From Bacteroidales bacterium (lineage in GTDB: Bacteria > Bacteroidota > Bacteroidia > Bacteroidales > Muribaculaceae), in NCBI GenBank assembly GCA_014800605.1, contig JAAVFS010000078.1, positions 1 through 36,995 of the forward strand: a stretch of DNA of 36,995 bases, in the 5' to 3' direction. The position numbers were made by a program, and so were the translations under genes. Positions within the stretch are counted from its first letter, which is position 1. Each line of letters starts with the position of its first letter. The notes below the pieces were generated by a model that ran no database searches, had not been told where the DNA came from, and worked only from the letters and a program-made list of their open reading frames with translations. Positions 1-7,801 of the stretch are shown piece after piece.

Positions 1-1
1 G

Positions 2-1669
2 CGCCAGATGGAGATCATCTCCGACAAGGATTCCCGCTGTATAGTGGTGGCAGCCGGTCCCGGTAGCGGTAAGACCCGTGTGCTGGTCCATAAGCTCGCC
101 TCACTGCTGTTGCTGGAGGATGTCAAGCACGAGCAGCTGCTGATGCTGACTTTCTCCCGTGCAGCTGCTACGGAGTTTAAGCAGAGATTGTTAGGTCTCA
201 TCGGAAATGCAGCTCATTATGTGGAGATTAAGACTTTCCACTCCTATTGCTTCGACCTGTTGGGGCGGATAGGCAGTCTTGACGGCGCCGGCGATGTGGT
301 GGCAAGAGCCGCTCAGATGATAGAAAATGGAGAGGTGGAGCACAATCGTATTGCCAAGACCGTCCTGGTCATTGACGAGGCGCAGGATATGGGTAGTGAT
401 GAGTATGCATTGTTGCGCGCGCTGATGTCATTCAATGAGGAGATGCGAGTGATCGCCGTGGGCGATGACGACCAGAATATTTACGAATTCCGTGGCTCCG
501 ACTCGCGCTATATGACTCAGTTGCTTAGCGAGTCCAACACTCGACTTATCGAGATGACTGAAAATTACAGGAGCTCGATGCAAGTGGTTGATTTTGCAAA
601 TGCTTTTGTTAAGCGAATTGATGGAAGATTGAAGACGAATCCCATCGTATCAATGAGCAGCACAAAGGGTTCGGTGTTTTTAAGACGGAATCAATCAGGT
701 ATGATGTATATCCCTCTCGTCGAGGATCTGCTCGCTCATCGCCGTCAGGATAGGTCGACTTGCATCCTGACTCAGACCAATGATGAGGCTGCCATTCTTG
801 TGGCCCTGTTGCGTAAGTACGGGCTCAGCAGCAAACTTGTGCAGAGTATGGATGGATTCCGGTTTGGTAGTATTATGGAGGTGCGCATGTTTCTCAAGCT
901 TATCGAGCGGGAGACTCACTCTTCGGTGATTGCCGACAATGTGTGGGAAAGCACGAAGCAGAAGGTACTTTCGGAATATGCCGACTCGTCAAGCCTGCAA
1001 TATCTCAAGCGATGCCTCGAGCTGTTTGAGGAAACCAATCGGTCGAAATATCTTACAGATTTTAAAGAATTTATCCGTGAGTCGTCGGTCGAAGACTTTT
1101 GCGACTTCTCCGGCACAGATATTGTCGTGTCGACCATTCATAAAGCTAAAGGACGGGAATTTGCCGACGTATATATGCTCATCGCCAGGCGCCCTGCTAT
1201 AAGCGATGCCGAGCTGCGCCGATATTACGTCGGGGCCACACGAGCCAAGGAGCGACTGTTCATTCATTCCGACTCCTCTCTTTTCGACAATCTGCCGGCC
1301 ACGGAGTATGTCGTTAATCAGCGGCAATATGGCATGCCCGACGAGATAGCCCTGCAGCTGACCCACAGAGATGTCAATCTTGGCTTTTTCAAGACCCGTA
1401 AGAGCGACATCCTCGCACTGCGGGCCGGACAGACACTTCGGTATGAAAACAATTATTTCTATAAGTGGGGGAGCGGCAGGGTCGTCGCCCGGTTATCGCA
1501 AAAGATGCAGAAGGAATTGCAGGCATGGACTGCCAGAGGATATCTTGTAGCGTCGGCCGCCATACGGTTCATCGTCGCATGGCGTCCTAAAGATGCACCG
1601 CGAGAAGAAGGCGAGCACGCCGTCCTCCTCATTGACCTGACTCTCAGGTGCTCCCAGTCCCACGCCTAA
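2..1669 (+). CDS. UvrD/Rep-type superfamily 1 DNA helicase, 5' end outside window
   Basis: ATP-dependent SF1 DNA helicase domain; its role is presumably DNA repair or recombination. Counting from the Met at base 8, the motifs are: Walker A (AAGPGSGKT, about 15-23), motif Ia with LTFSRAAATEF (about 47-57), Walker B IDEAQD (122-127), motif III VGDDDQNIYEFRG (151-163), motif IV ENYRSS, motif V STIHKAKGREF, and motif VI YVGATRAKERL. The frame stays open through base 2 with no stop, and the canonical N-terminal Q-motif region is missing before Walker A. The Met at base 8 is therefore probably internal and the gene continues upstream. The remaining 553 residues are short for a full UvrD. In Bacteroidota a similar UvrD module follows a RecQ helicase in one long polypeptide; that is a hypothesis here because the upstream part is not visible. 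The gene converges on mnmD. Confidence 0.85.
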   Translation, partial: RQMEIISDKDSRCIVVAAGPGSGKTRVLVHKLASLLLLEDVKHEQLLMLTFSRAAATEFKQRLLGLIGNAAHYVEIKTFHSYCFDLLGRIGSLDGAGDVVARAAQMIENGEVEHNRIAKTVLVIDEAQDMGSDEYALLRALMSFNEEMRVIAVGDDDQNIYEFRGSDSRYMTQLLSESNTRLIEMTENYRSSMQVVDFANAFVKRIDGRLKTNPIVSMSSTKGSVFLRRNQSGMMYIPLVEDLLAHRRQDRSTCILTQTNDEAAILVALLRKYGLSSKLVQSMDGFRFGSIMEVRMFLKLIERETHSSVIADNVWESTKQKVLSEYADSSSLQYLKRCLELFEETNRSKYLTDFKEFIRESSVEDFCDFSGTDIVVSTIHKAKGREFADVYMLIARRPAISDAELRRYYVGATRAKERLFIHSDSSLFDNLPATEYVVNQRQYGMPDEIALQLTHRDVNLGFFKTRKSDILALRAGQTLRYENNYFYKWGSGRVVARLSQKMQKELQAWTARGYLVASAAIRFIVAWRPKDAPREEGEHAVLLIDLTLRCSQSHA

Positions 1670-1766
1670 AGTGGCGATGTCCGTAAGAGGCTTATTTGAT
1701 AATAATTGAAGCGCAAATATGGGAGGAGGAGTGGTCGGGGAATTCTGAATAGTTCGATCTTAGGCA

Positions 1767-1794
1767 TATCGTAATTTATCCAAAGATTACGATA
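1767..1794. terminator. Hairpin between convergent helicase and mnmD genes
   Basis: A perfect 9-base inverted repeat (TATCGTAAT / ATTACGATA) with a 10-base loop lies in the 157-base gap between two convergent genes. There is no strong T-tract, so it is a candidate bidirectional terminator or 3'-end stabiliser rather than a proven intrinsic terminator. The rest of the gap shows nothing recognisable. Confidence 0.45.
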
Positions 1795-1826
1795 AATCTG
1801 TTAATAAATGACGGTGTGTGAGGCTG

Positions 1827-2501
1827 TTATGGCTGATTGGCGGGGTGGGTTGCGCGGAGGATTTCGCGTTTGCCGCCGGGCGGGCCGGGGAGGCGCTCGG
1901 TGAGGAAGCCGACGGTGTTGAGCATCCGGCGGATGGCGCCTTTGGTGCAGTAGGTGGTCAGGATGGCGCCCGGATTCATGGCGTTGTAGAGTTTGCGGAA
2001 GATCGCCTCCGACCACATTTCGGGCTGTTTCTCAGGAGCAAAGGCGTCGTAGTAGGTCACATCTATACCCGTCGGCAGTTCCATCGTCAGAAGGTTGTCG
2101 TTGAGCTTGATAAGAGTGAAGTAGGGGTTGATCTCGACGGGTTGGCCCCACGGGGCGCCATGAATAGCGAGGAGAGTGTCGCGCAGCTCGGTGGGGAGTG
2201 CGGCGGCGTAGGCCTCAACCGACTCGATGCTGAGGGGATAGAGCTCGACGGTATAGTATTTTGTGTCAACTCCCTCATCCAATGCGGCTTGGGCTGTCAG
2301 GACAGCATTAAGCCCGGTGCCGAGGCCAACTTCAAACGCCCTGACCGTGCTGGCAGCGGCCGCGGCCTGTCGCCAGCCGCAGTCGATGTAGACATGATTG
2401 CTCTCGGCGATGGCTCCTTTGACGGAGTGATAGTGCTCATTCATGTCACCGCGATATAGGGTAGGCGAGCCGTCGGCTGTGATTTCTAACGATACTTTCA
2501 T
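1827..2501 (-). CDS. mnmD: tRNA 5-methylaminomethyl-2-thiouridine methyltransferase MnmD
   Basis: SAM-dependent methyltransferase (former DUF752) that performs the last methylation of mnm5s2U at the tRNA wobble position, in the cytoplasm. The 224-residue length fits a stand-alone MnmD without the FAD-oxidase half of enterobacterial MnmC. Visible features are the SAM-binding motif EVGLGTGLNA (about residues 57-66), the catalytic-region DVTYYDAFAPEKQPEMW segment (about 146-162) and the C-terminal GFLTERLPGPPGGKREIL segment typical of the family. It begins 12 bases after the stop of the DEAD-box helicase gene on the same strand, so the two probably share a transcript; both act on RNA. A nearly full-length open frame on the opposite strand (1818-2459) is a shadow. 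Confidence 0.9.
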   Translation of the reverse strand: MKVSLEITADGSPTLYRGDMNEHYHSVKGAIAESNHVYIDCGWRQAAAAASTVRAFEVGLGTGLNAVLTAQAALDEGVDTKYYTVELYPLSIESVEAYAAALPTELRDTLLAIHGAPWGQPVEINPYFTLIKLNDNLLTMELPTGIDVTYYDAFAPEKQPEMWSEAIFRKLYNAMNPGAILTTYCTKGAIRRMLNTVGFLTERLPGPPGGKREILRATHPANQP

Positions 2502-2513
2502 CTGCAGGAGTGG

Positions 2514-3833
2514 TCACCCTTTAAGCTGAGTGACGCGGACACGGGTGTTCTTGAGCTTGTGTGGCGCTACGGCTTTGACCACATCGCGAGCCTTGTCGCG
2601 GGGGACGGTGGCGATAGCTGAGTGGTCGGAGAGGCTGATTTTGCCCACTTCGTCGGCTGTCAGGCCTCCGCGGTTGATGAGGTATCCGGCGATGTCGCCT
2701 CGCGAGATCTTCTCTTTCTTGCCTACGTTGAAGTAGATGGTAGCCACGTCGCTGTGTATCGGGTTGTCAGACGGGCGGCCTGGTGAATACGGGCGGTCGA
2801 AGCTGACGAAGTCGGGACGCGAGTCAGCTTCCGAGGTGATTGCATAGACTGTGCCGGTAGCGGCCTGGCGGGCTGTTCGGCCGTTGCGGTGGGTCCAGCT
2901 CTCGATGGTCGGGGGGAGGTGATAGTGGATGACGGAGCCCACTTCAGCTATGTCGAGTCCGCGCGAGGCGAGGTCGGTGGAGACCAGGATCGGTGTCGTC
3001 CCGTTGTCGAGCAGGTCGATGGCGAGCTGGCGGTCGCGCTGCTCGAGCCCGCCGTGGTATAGCCCTGCGGGAAATCCGGCCTTGACCAGCGCAGCATGGA
3101 CTCGCTCGGCGCTCTCGCGATGGTTGACGAAGACGATGACCTTCTGATTGTCAAGTGAGTGGAGCAGAGCGATGAGGGTGTCGAGCTTGTCGCGCGAGGG
3201 GCTCTCGACCTCTACGATCTGCATGCGACTTCTGGGGGCGGGGGTCGTCGCTGTGAAGTCGACGGTCTCGATTTGCTTCATGTCAATGAAGTCGGGTATC
3301 TCCTGCAGGCGCGTGGCTGAGGTTAGCACGGTGTTGGAGCGGCTCCGGAGCCGGCGCACGATGCGCGACATCTCGTCGGCAAAACCCAGCTCAAGCGATT
3401 TGTCATATTCGTCAAGGACGAGGACCTTAGTGGCCGTCAGGTCGATCTGCCGGCGCTGGATGTGGTCGAGCAGACGGCCCGGAGTGGCGATGACGATGTC
3501 GGGGGTGACTGACAGGGAGTTGACCTCGTCGGTCATCGAGTGGCCGCCATAAAGGGCCACGCATTTGAGCCTGGTAGCCAGCGGCCGAACCACGTCATAG
3601 ATCTGCAGGACAAGCTCGCGCGACGGTGCGAGCACGAGTGCGCCCGGCTTCGGTGTCGACGCGCTGAGGCGCCCGAGCATGTAGAGGGTGAAAGCCACTG
3701 TCTTGCCAGATCCGGTCGGAGCATGAAGCATGATGTCAGATGCGTCGGTATCGGCCATGACACGCTGCATGGCGTTGAGTTCGGTGATCCCGCTCTTTGA
3801 GCGTAGATTTTCTATGATAGTATTCTTGTCCAT
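2514..3833 (-). CDS. DEAD-box RNA helicase with C-terminal DbpA-type RNA-binding domain
   Basis: ATP-dependent RNA helicase, probably acting in ribosome assembly or RNA remodelling. The 439 residues contain Walker A APTGSGKT (38-45), Ib-type ATPGR (116-120), motif II DEYD (141-144), SAT (172-174), STDLASRGLD (285-294) and motif VI HRNGRTARQ (315-323). Residues about 364-437 look like the DbpA RNA-binding domain (ATIYFNVGKKEKISRGDIAG segment), which in E. coli DbpA recognises 23S rRNA helix 92; the same target is an inference here. Two motifs differ from the textbook forms: DEYD for DEAD and HRNGRTARQ for HRIGRTGR. A Bacteroidota-type -7 box lies just upstream. It is the first gene of a probable two-gene unit with mnmD. 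Confidence 0.9.
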   Translation of the reverse strand: MDKNTIIENLRSKSGITELNAMQRVMADTDASDIMLHAPTGSGKTVAFTLYMLGRLSASTPKPGALVLAPSRELVLQIYDVVRPLATRLKCVALYGGHSMTDEVNSLSVTPDIVIATPGRLLDHIQRRQIDLTATKVLVLDEYDKSLELGFADEMSRIVRRLRSRSNTVLTSATRLQEIPDFIDMKQIETVDFTATTPAPRSRMQIVEVESPSRDKLDTLIALLHSLDNQKVIVFVNHRESAERVHAALVKAGFPAGLYHGGLEQRDRQLAIDLLDNGTTPILVSTDLASRGLDIAEVGSVIHYHLPPTIESWTHRNGRTARQAATGTVYAITSEADSRPDFVSFDRPYSPGRPSDNPIHSDVATIYFNVGKKEKISRGDIAGYLINRGGLTADEVGKISLSDHSAIATVPRDKARDVVKAVAPHKLKNTRVRVTQLKG

Positions 3834-3855
3834 GCTTTTATAACAAGTATTCCGG

Positions 3856-3863
3856 CAAAATTA
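3856..3863 (-). promoter_or_regulatory. Promoter -7 box for the helicase-mnmD operon
   Basis: Reading the minus strand, TAATTTTG matches the Bacteroidota -7 consensus TAnnTTTG. It would start transcription near 3850, giving a leader of about 17 bases before the ATG at 3833. No clear -33 TTTG is present at the ideal distance; a TTG lies about 14 bases further upstream. Confidence 0.5.
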
Positions 3864-3897
3864 TCCGGTAATTACTGCAATTTTAGTGTCAGATGAG

Positions 3898-4254
3898 CTA
3901 TTTGGATGTGTCAAGCTGCTTTAGTAGCTGCTCAATATCCGTCTTCAGGACCGGAATGTGTCTGATGACAAGGCTCCACAGAAATTCAGGATGGACATTG
4001 TCATAGGCATGAATTATGCGGTTGCGTGTATCAATTATTGCTCTGGCGTTTGGTATTGCAAGTTCCGGATCAATTTTGCGGATACGATTGAGAGCCTCTC
4101 CCATAATTTCGACCTTTCGTTCTACAACACATTTTCGCATTATATCATGTTCAAACAGATCGTATCTATTAGGAAAATCAACAAAACAGCTTTGTAAGTC
4201 AGTTATGGCATCAAGGATGTCCTGTAGGTATGTGAGTATGGCTTCGTTACCCAT
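3898..4254 (-). CDS. hepT: HepT-like HEPN-domain toxin (DUF86)
   Basis: HEPN-family ribonuclease toxin of the HepT/MntA type II toxin-antitoxin system, which cleaves RNA when not neutralised. The 118-residue, mostly helical protein carries the family signature RX4HXY as R77-N-R-I-I-H82-A-Y84. R and H are the nuclease residues and the Tyr is the residue AMPylated by the partner in characterised systems. Its start overlaps the end of the nucleotidyltransferase gene by 8 bases, giving the usual antitoxin-then-toxin order with translational coupling. Key residues are intact, so there is no sign of decay. The pair sits alone between two housekeeping units, consistent with an accessory insertion, though no flanking repeats were seen. 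Confidence 0.88.
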   Translation of the reverse strand: MGNEAILTYLQDILDAITDLQSCFVDFPNRYDLFEHDIMRKCVVERKVEIMGEALNRIRKIDPELAIPNARAIIDTRNRIIHAYDNVHPEFLWSLVIRHIPVLKTDIEQLLKQLDTSK

Positions 4255-4552
4255 AGATCATCTGTTTTGTACGGTCTATGTTGGCAATAAGATATTTGTT
4301 TCTCAGACCCTTTTTCTCTATTAGATCAACCTTCCGATTGAAGAGATTTTCTAATGCATCTTTGAAATCGAAGTAATTACTTACATAGTCAAATTTGTCA
4401 TGGTCAACTTCCTCAAAATCTACAAGGAGGTCTACATCACTCTCGTTGTTGAATCGGTCAGTAAGTATAGATCCAAATACAGCAAGAGTCTTGACCTTGT
4501 AGCGATGGCAAAGGTCAGTGATGTGCTGGATATTTAGTTCTATAAGCTTCAT
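4247..4552 (-). CDS. mntA: MntA-like nucleotidyltransferase antitoxin
   Basis: Minimal nucleotidyltransferase of the DNA polymerase beta superfamily that acts as antitoxin by transferring AMP to the Tyr of HepT (established for characterised homologues). The 101-residue length is typical. The catalytic signature GSX10DXD is exact: G27-S28, ten residues, then D39-V-D41. A further acidic position occurs in the RKVDLIE segment near residue 75. The gene is first in a two-gene unit, overlapping hepT by 8 bases. A -7 box (TACCTTTG on the minus strand) lies 17 bases upstream of the ATG. Confidence 0.88.
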   Translation of the reverse strand: MKLIELNIQHITDLCHRYKVKTLAVFGSILTDRFNNESDVDLLVDFEEVDHDKFDYVSNYFDFKDALENLFNRKVDLIEKKGLRNKYLIANIDRTKQMIYG

Positions 4553-4568
4553 GGATCTTTAATTGTGA

Positions 4569-4576
4569 CAAAGGTA
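4569..4576 (-). promoter_or_regulatory. Promoter -7 box for the MntA/HepT pair
   Basis: On the minus strand TACCTTTG fits TAnnTTTG. Predicted initiation near 4563 leaves a leader of about 10 bases. No convincing -33 box at standard spacing was seen. HepT/MntA units are often autoregulated, but no operator palindrome is obvious here. Confidence 0.45.
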
Positions 4577-4608
4577 AGTATTATTAGTCAAAAACAGATG
4601 ATGTTAAA

Positions 4609-4658
4609 CAAAAAAACAACTGCCCGGAGCGGCCTGTTGGTGACGTGCTTGGGCAGTT
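4609..4658 (-). terminator. Intrinsic terminator of the outer-membrane protein gene
   Basis: On the minus strand an 8-base perfect stem (AACTGCCC / GGGCAGTT) enclosing about 25 bases is followed by TGTTTTTTTG, a T-tract, 33 bases after the stop codon at 4691. Stem plus U-run in the correct orientation supports rho-independent termination. Confidence 0.7.
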
Positions 4659-4690
4659 TGTTCATCAATCCAATGTGGGAGGGAGAGGAT

Positions 4691-7570
4691 TTATCGAGGT
4701 CCGCCTCCGGGGCGGTGTCCCATTCCGGGGGGAGGTCCGCCGGGGCCGAAGTGACCCGGGCCTGTCATACTGGTCGGCTCGTTGCCCTTGCCGAAAGTGT
4801 TAAACTTGTAGGTCACGGTCAGCATGAAATAGCGTGAGAGAGTGTTGTATTCGCTGTCGTCGATATAGTTGGCAGTGACGTTGCGCTGTATCTGCTGCTT
4901 CTGCTGGAGGATGTCGTAGACCTTCAGCTGGAGGGTCAGCTGCTTTGTGCGGAGGAACTCGTAGGCGATCGAGGCATTCCACATCCATGTGTTGGTGTCG
5001 TAGCCGTTGGCATAGCCCTTTGTGCCCTGGAAGTTGATATCCGAGGCGAGGATGACGCCGATCGGTGTGTAGTAGTAGGCATCGAATCCCACGCCGTAGT
5101 TGTGGACGAGCAGATCGCTGATATTGCTGGCCTTTAGGGTGTTGAATGTCTTCTGCAGGCGGTAGTTGGGTCGCAGCTCGAGCGATACATTGTCCGGACG
5201 CCAGGCGAGGGTGAACATCTCGGCGGCCATGATGGAGCGCGAGGTGTTTTTCTGCCCGTTGTTGAAGCCCACAGCCTGATTATAGTTGAGGAAGATGTGA
5301 TTGGAGAAAGTGAAGCTCTTGTTGCGGAAGGGCATTGAGAACATGTTCATCACTCGGGCGCTCCACACTCCGCTGACATTCTCGTAGGTCGTAAACTGGC
5401 CGCCTGTCTCGGGGTTGAAGGTCGTCTTGCTGACGATGCTGTTCTGGCTGATATTGACGAATGCCATTGCCATGATCGACTGCTGGCGCTCCTGATTGAA
5501 GTTCTGGTAGCGGGCCTGGATGTTGTGAGTGAAGGTCGGGAGCAGGTCGGGGTTACCTTGCACTACGCGCAGCGGGTCAGAATAGTCGGCCACGGGCTGC
5601 AGTTGAGCCATCGAGGGCTGCGATGAGCGACCGCGATAGTGCAGGTTGAATGAGGCTACTTTGCTGATCTTGTAGCGGAATCGCATAAAGGGAGCGTAGT
5701 TCCACACCCAGCGTTCGGGTATGCTCTTGGCGTCGTTGATCAGGTTGATGCTCTTGGAGCGGGTCGGAACGATCGAGATGCCACCCTCGAAGTTGATGTC
5801 GCGCATCACTTTCTTATAGCCTACGCGGATGTCCTGCGAGAAGAAGTCGTTGCGGAATCTGTTGCTCAGCGAGTCGCTAAGCATTGCGTCGGCATAGTCA
5901 ACGGCATACATCGGTACGGTGTAGTCGACTCCTTCGAGCTGATAGTTTGCGAGCGACACCACGTCATCGAGATCGACGGGTCGGTCATAGACGAGCTTGT
6001 CGGCATTGGTCCAGCGATACTGGAAGTTGTAGGAGAAAGTCAGGAAGTTGCCTTTCTTGACATCTCCCAGAGGCTCGGTCCATGAGAGGCGGGCCGACAT
6101 CTGATTGCTCCAGTTGTGATTGTCGGTATATTGGTCGTAGACGTCGAGGCTGTCCTCAAAGGCCTGATTGATCTCTCTCCACTGACGGAACAGGTTGTAG
6201 GAATAGGAGTCGGAGCGCTCGCGGACATTGGAGAAATTGTAGCGTCCGAAGAATGATAGTGAGCGTCCGCGGTGGCTCTTGAAGTTGTGATTATAGATGA
6301 TCCGGGCGCCGGCCTCATAGCTTTTGCCGGAGGAGTTGCCGAGGTTGAGACTCGTGGTGGTGTTGAGGTTGGGACGCGATACGGAGAATTGGTCGCTTTC
6401 CGAGTCGTTGAGGTTGATGGAGACGTTGGGTCTGATATCGAGAGTGTTGAATGAGTCGGGTTTCCACTCGATGCGGAAGTCGGCGCGGATGTTGTGCCCC
6501 TTGTCGGTAGCTACGGAGCGGGAGTTGGTGAAGTAGTCGCCGTCGGTCAGCAGGTAGGTGCGGCTCTGGCGGCTACGGGTGTCGCGGTCGGTGTGGGAGT
6601 ACATCACGTCGCCACCGACGCGCAGGGTGTCGCCGCGACCCACATTGAAGTTGACACCGAATGATTGCGAATTGTTGATGCCGTTGTCACCTCCAAAGCG
6701 GCGGAAGCGGTTGCCGTTGCCATCAGTGAAGCCCAGGTCGTTGGTATTGTTGGCGCTGCCGATGAACGTTATCTGATTGCCATTCCAGAAGCGGTTGACA
6801 TTGAATGTGCCCTGATAGCGGTCGTCCGTGCCATATCCGGCCTCGACGGTGCCAAACCATCCATTCTGCATCCCCTTCTTGACCGTGAGGTTGATGACAG
6901 TCTCCTCCTCGCCGTCGTCGACACCGGTGATTCGTGCCAGGTCGCTCTTGCGGTCAACGACCTGCAGCTTCTCGACCATGTTGACAGGCAGATTCTTGGA
7001 GGCTACCTTGGGGTCGTCGCTGAAAAACTCTTTGCCATCGATGAGTATCTTGGTGACCTCCTTGCCGTTGGCCGTGATTTTGCCCTCGCTGTCGACCTCG
7101 ACGCCGGGGAGACGCTTCAGAAGGTCCTCGACTACGGCATTGGGAGCTGTACGGTAGGAGTCGGCATTAAATTCCACAGTGTCTTCCATCACCTTGATGG
7201 GGGTCTTGATAGCCGTGACGCCCACCTCTTTGAGCATGACCGAGCCCTCGGAGAGGCGCAGGGTGTCGAGCGTCAGATTCTGACTGCCGACGTTGACGTC
7301 GAGATATCCCTTGTTGAAGCCGATATAGTTGGCTTCTACTATGTATTTTCCTTTCTTGAGACCGTGGAAACTGTAGGCTCCGTCGAGATTGGCGATAGCA
7401 CCCTGGACGAATGAGCTGTCGGAGGCCTGAAGCAAGCGCACGGTGGCATCGCCCAGCGGCGAGTCGTCGATGTCGGCCACGACACCCTTGATGTCAGCCG
7501 CCACTGCTCCCAGTGCTATTACGGCTGAAAAGAGTAGGCCGGCAGCGCGGCGAGTGAGATGTGAATGCAT
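4691..7570 (-). CDS. Outer-membrane beta-barrel protein with N-terminal carboxypeptidase-regulatory-like domain
   Basis: TonB-receptor-like outer-membrane protein of the beta-barrel family common in Bacteroidota; the substrate is unknown. The chosen ATG at 7570 gives 959 residues and puts a signal peptide first (MHSHLTRRAAGLLFSAVIA, ending near GAVAA). An in-frame start 16 codons earlier would be inside or upstream of the likely promoter. After the signal come a carboxypeptidase D regulatory-like beta-sandwich (about 24-105, GVVADIDDSPLGDATVRL segment), a plug-like domain (about 120-215, with the LIDGKEFFSDDPK segment) and a long barrel rich in alternating aromatic strands. The C-terminus does not end in an aromatic residue but in a Gly/Pro/His-rich tail of about 28 residues. 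There is no SusD partner next door, so it is not an obvious SusC of a polysaccharide locus. Confidence 0.85.
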   Translation of the reverse strand: MHSHLTRRAAGLLFSAVIALGAVAADIKGVVADIDDSPLGDATVRLLQASDSSFVQGAIANLDGAYSFHGLKKGKYIVEANYIGFNKGYLDVNVGSQNLTLDTLRLSEGSVMLKEVGVTAIKTPIKVMEDTVEFNADSYRTAPNAVVEDLLKRLPGVEVDSEGKITANGKEVTKILIDGKEFFSDDPKVASKNLPVNMVEKLQVVDRKSDLARITGVDDGEEETVINLTVKKGMQNGWFGTVEAGYGTDDRYQGTFNVNRFWNGNQITFIGSANNTNDLGFTDGNGNRFRRFGGDNGINNSQSFGVNFNVGRGDTLRVGGDVMYSHTDRDTRSRQSRTYLLTDGDYFTNSRSVATDKGHNIRADFRIEWKPDSFNTLDIRPNVSINLNDSESDQFSVSRPNLNTTTSLNLGNSSGKSYEAGARIIYNHNFKSHRGRSLSFFGRYNFSNVRERSDSYSYNLFRQWREINQAFEDSLDVYDQYTDNHNWSNQMSARLSWTEPLGDVKKGNFLTFSYNFQYRWTNADKLVYDRPVDLDDVVSLANYQLEGVDYTVPMYAVDYADAMLSDSLSNRFRNDFFSQDIRVGYKKVMRDINFEGGISIVPTRSKSINLINDAKSIPERWVWNYAPFMRFRYKISKVASFNLHYRGRSSQPSMAQLQPVADYSDPLRVVQGNPDLLPTFTHNIQARYQNFNQERQQSIMAMAFVNISQNSIVSKTTFNPETGGQFTTYENVSGVWSARVMNMFSMPFRNKSFTFSNHIFLNYNQAVGFNNGQKNTSRSIMAAEMFTLAWRPDNVSLELRPNYRLQKTFNTLKASNISDLLVHNYGVGFDAYYYTPIGVILASDINFQGTKGYANGYDTNTWMWNASIAYEFLRTKQLTLQLKVYDILQQKQQIQRNVTANYIDDSEYNTLSRYFMLTVTYKFNTFGKGNEPTSMTGPGHFGPGGPPPGMGHRPGGGPR

Positions 7571-7590
7571 TTGGATGAATTTAATCGATA

Positions 7591-7619
7591 CAAAACTATT
7601 GACGCTCGCGATCGGCAAA
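7591..7619 (-). promoter_or_regulatory. Promoter for the outer-membrane protein gene
   Basis: On the minus strand TTTG (7616-7619), a 17-base spacer and TAGTTTTG (7591-7598) match the Bacteroidota -33/-7 pattern, although the spacer is slightly short. Initiation near 7585 gives a leader of about 15 bases before the ATG at 7570 and argues against the longer start at 7618. Confidence 0.6.
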
Positions 7620-7741
7620 GGTTTAATTCTTTAACGTTTTTTTGCATAAAAACTCTCAATTACCGTTCAGATATCTCACAAATCTCATGCGATTCCATCA
7701 AAAATCTCGCGCTGGGGTGGGGCTTTCTTCCGTTTTTTTTG

Positions 7742-7749
7742 TATGTTTG
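7742..7749 (+). promoter_or_regulatory. Promoter -7 box for the DUF4254-glycosyltransferase operon
   Basis: TATGTTTG fits TAnnTTTG and is preceded by a T-rich stretch. Initiation near 7756 would give a leader of about 46 bases to the ATG at 7802. The 7571-7801 gap is therefore a divergent promoter region; nothing else was seen in it. Confidence 0.6.
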
Positions 7750-7801
7750 CATCATGGTGGCTCACGCGGACGCCATACCTAACAATTAATTCCTCACAAC
7801 A

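Noticed and set aside
1818..2459. 213-codon plus-strand frame opposite mnmD
   Set aside because: Antisense to clear MnmD motifs; its own product has no recognisable domain.
6665..7414. 249-codon plus-strand frame opposite the outer-membrane protein
   Set aside because: Low-information Val/Asp/Leu-rich translation, antisense to signal, plug and barrel sequence.
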